Source: Lonsdalea quercina subsp. quercina (lineage in GTDB: Bacteria > Pseudomonadota > Gammaproteobacteria > Enterobacterales > Enterobacteriaceae). From it: a DNA stretch of 6,219 nucleotides. Positions 4,526 to 6,219 of the stretch are shown one piece after another. Position 1 is the first letter of the stretch; each line of letters opens with the position of its first letter. Under the pieces are notes generated by a model. That model saw only the letters and a program-made list of their open reading frames with translations. It made no database searches and was not told the DNA's origin. The translations under genes were made by a program, and so were the position numbers. The stretch covers positions 425,507-431,725 of the forward strand of contig NZ_JIBO01000004.1 in the NCBI RefSeq assembly GCF_000688655.1. The letters are read 5' to 3'.

Positions 4526-6219
4526 TTATTTCCTATCTTTTTGGGGGCCAAAAGCTCCTTTTTTTATAGGGGTTTTTGGGGCGGTCTCGTTTAGCAGTGC
4601 GGATAAATTTCCTGCTGTTTGGGCGACATATTCTGTCAGCAGTTCGAAGTGGCTTCCCGGTGTAATGACGCTTTTCACCAGATTGGGCCATTCATTAGCC
4701 CATTGCGTTGGGTGTGCGGAAGCAGGGTAATCCGCAGCCTGGAGCATAAATGTCGGGGTTTTCAAGTGAGCGGGCGTCCATTGAAGGCCGAATAGTTCGA
4801 GATACCAAGACATCGCCATCATCGCATTGTCCTCGCCTGTCCAGAATTCGCCTTTTGCTGCGAACCAAGTTTTAAGCACATCCCCCATCGCATCCTCGCT
4901 CATGGCCGAGGGCGGGAAGCTGTCAATTAACACGACGGATTTGGCCGGTCGACCTCGAGCTTCTAACTGATGAGCTGTTGCATGGGCGACAAGCCCGCCT
5001 GTTGAGAAGCCGACCAGAGTAAATTCACGCCCTTCCGAGCCTCGTTCCACCGCCGTCGCTAGCGCGGCTGCCGCTGCATAGTCGGTTGCCGGTAGGGGAG
5101 ATGTATCGTATCCGGGCAAAGGTATGGTCAACAGACTGTATCGATCGCACAACGCTGAGTTCAAGCGCTGGTAGGTTAAGTTAGCGGCGGCCGGGATAAA
5201 TGAGTTCAGGCAGATTAGCAGCGGTTTCTCTCGTTCGCGTCCCAGCCACACCCCCTCTGGGGCATATTGGTTATGCTCCAGATGTGAGAAATGCTTACGC
5301 AGTCGCGCAGCGCCTGCCAGTACACTCAGCCCATCATTCGTCATGCCTTGTTCCACGGCTTTTCGCAGAAGTTGAAACAACCCTCCTTTGGTTTTCTGCT
5401 GTTCGATATGGGGTTCTTCTGAAGGATCCTGCATGCTCTTGAACACCAAGCTAAGTAAGAATTGGGCCAATGCTTGTGGGGTTGAATGCTCAAAAATCGC
5501 GGTGGCTGGGAGACGAACCCCTAGCGCAAGTGACAGGCGACTGCCCATTTCCACCGAGGTAAGAGAGTCAAATCCAAGAGAGATGAATTCCTCGTTGCTT
5601 CTTATGGACTTCGGTTCGGGATGATTCAGTACTTCTCCCGCGGATTGAATAATCACGTTAAGCAAATAAGGGAGTCTTTCTTTCTCTGGCATTTCAGCGA
5701 GCTGCAGTGAGGGCGCTGGGGCGCTCTGGGATGCAGAACGACGTGGAAGCACCTCCGTGAGAAGTGAGGGAGCGTGTTGATCGCGTAGCGCTTCCAGATT
5801 CAAGCGTGCCGGTATCAGCAACGGTGCGTGTTCGACGACTTCCGTGCCGACAACGGTATCCAGGAATGCTAATCCTTGCGTACGTGAAAGCGGATTTTGA
5901 CCGGTGTCGATAATACGTTGGATATCGTCGCTGCCGAGTTGTTCGCCCATTTCCGAGCGTTCGGCCCACATTCCCCAAGCCATTGCCGATGCAGGCAAGC
6001 CGAGGTGGCGCCGGTAATGCGCGAGGGCATCCAGAAAAGCGTTGGCGGCGGCGTAGTTACCCTGTGCCTTTTGCGGAAGAATGCTGACGGCGGAAGAGTA
6101 GAGCACAAATGCTGAAAGATCGTAATTCAGCGAGAGCTGGTGTAGGTTCCATGCAGAAACGGCTTTTGATTGTAAAACGTTGTCGACTTGCTCAGCCGTC
6201 ATGCTGTCCAGCAATGAGG
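4526..6219 (-). CDS. Type I polyketide synthase, C-terminal end: ketoreductase (part)-ACP-thioesterase
   Basis: The frame is open from the right edge to TAA at 4528-4526; its true start lies outside, and no start within the window should be used. Counting residues from codon 6214, 1-145 are the second half of a ketoreductase: LDSMTAEQVDNVL, YSSAVS with the active-site Ser, and QGNYAAANAFLDAL with Tyr54 and Asn58. Residues 180-255 are an acyl carrier protein with the phosphopantetheine site Ser217 in LGFDSLTSVE. Residues 278-312 match the helical lead-in often seen before polyketide thioesterases (GLFQLLRKAVEQG, then GAARLRKHF). Residues 328-545 are an alpha/beta-hydrolase thioesterase with Ser404 (VGFSTGG), Asp431 (LIDSFPP) and His522 (GSHFELL). 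A basic tail ends the protein. It therefore reduces a beta-keto group in the last module and releases the finished chain as acid or lactone. No frameshift is seen, so it looks functional, in contrast to its left neighbour. Confidence 0.92.
   Translation of the reverse strand, partial: SLLDSMTAEQVDNVLQSKAVSAWNLHQLSLNYDLSAFVLYSSAVSILPQKAQGNYAAANAFLDALAHYRRHLGLPASAMAWGMWAERSEMGEQLGSDDIQRIIDTGQNPLSRTQGLAFLDTVVGTEVVEHAPLLIPARLNLEALRDQHAPSLLTEVLPRRSASQSAPAPSLQLAEMPEKERLPYLLNVIIQSAGEVLNHPEPKSIRSNEEFISLGFDSLTSVEMGSRLSLALGVRLPATAIFEHSTPQALAQFLLSLVFKSMQDPSEEPHIEQQKTKGGLFQLLRKAVEQGMTNDGLSVLAGAARLRKHFSHLEHNQYAPEGVWLGREREKPLLICLNSFIPAAANLTYQRLNSALCDRYSLLTIPLPGYDTSPLPATDYAAAAALATAVERGSEGREFTLVGFSTGGLVAHATAHQLEARGRPAKSVVLIDSFPPSAMSEDAMGDVLKTWFAAKGEFWTGEDNAMMAMSWYLELFGLQWTPAHLKTPTFMLQAADYPASAHPTQWANEWPNLVKSVITPGSHFELLTEYVAQTAGNLSALLNETAPKTPIKKGAFGPQKDRK

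Noticed and set aside
4560..4566. Run of seven A on the minus strand in the zero frame A-AAA-AAA near the end of the polyketide synthase, a possible slippage site
   Set aside because: A -1 shift would only swap about a dozen tail residues and stop a few codons away, so no functional purpose is evident, and no stimulating structure is seen.
4446..4730. 94-codon open frame on the plus strand
   Set aside because: It is mostly antisense to the thioesterase end of the polyketide synthase, with no domain and no good ribosome binding site.

Overview
The window looks like an accessory region of a gammaproteobacterium, most likely a member of the Enterobacterales. An entomopathogenic genus such as Xenorhabdus or Photorhabdus would fit, but this is inference. 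The reasons are an AT-rich regulator gene, a stand-alone protein with bacterial Ig-like (Big-1 type) domains, IS3-family debris and the end of a large polyketide synthase gene within 6 kb. By eye, base composition changes along the window: strongly AT-rich up to about 910, intermediate in the Ig-like gene, and clearly richer in G+C in the hydrolase relic and the polyketide synthase. This suggests a mosaic of separately acquired pieces.

Layout. 1-637 (minus strand) is the N-terminal part of a MocR-type regulator, with a GntR-like winged helix followed by the start of an aminotransferase-like domain; it runs off the left edge. An AT-rich gap follows, with a tandem 9-bp repeat that could be its operator and an orphan promoter-like sequence pointing right. 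At 912-928 there is a sequence very close to the terminal inverted repeat of IS51-group IS3 elements. 1230-2639 (minus) is an intact 469-residue protein with two Big-1-like domains, a third Ig-like domain and a C-terminal beta-rich domain. It has no visible signal peptide and a plausible terminator at its stop codon.

2856-4333 is a block of decayed genes. It holds the C-terminal end of an IS3-family transposase (minus) joined directly to the N-terminal DNA-binding part of a LysR-type regulator (minus). Diverging from these is a full-length but frameshifted relic of a hormone-sensitive-lipase type alpha/beta hydrolase (plus). The hydrolase has also lost its catalytic serine (now Ala) and apparently its catalytic aspartate (now Asn). 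The LysR/hydrolase pair looks like a former divergent regulator-target unit that is no longer functional.

4526-6219 (minus) is the C-terminal end of a modular type I polyketide synthase: the second half of a ketoreductase, an acyl carrier protein and a thioesterase with all three catalytic residues. It is the final module of an assembly line whose earlier part lies beyond the right edge. A strong hairpin at 4417-4437 separates it from the convergent hydrolase relic.

The intact genes (MocR regulator, Ig-like protein, polyketide synthase) show no clear functional link to one another in this window. I see no CRISPR array, tRNA or rRNA gene.
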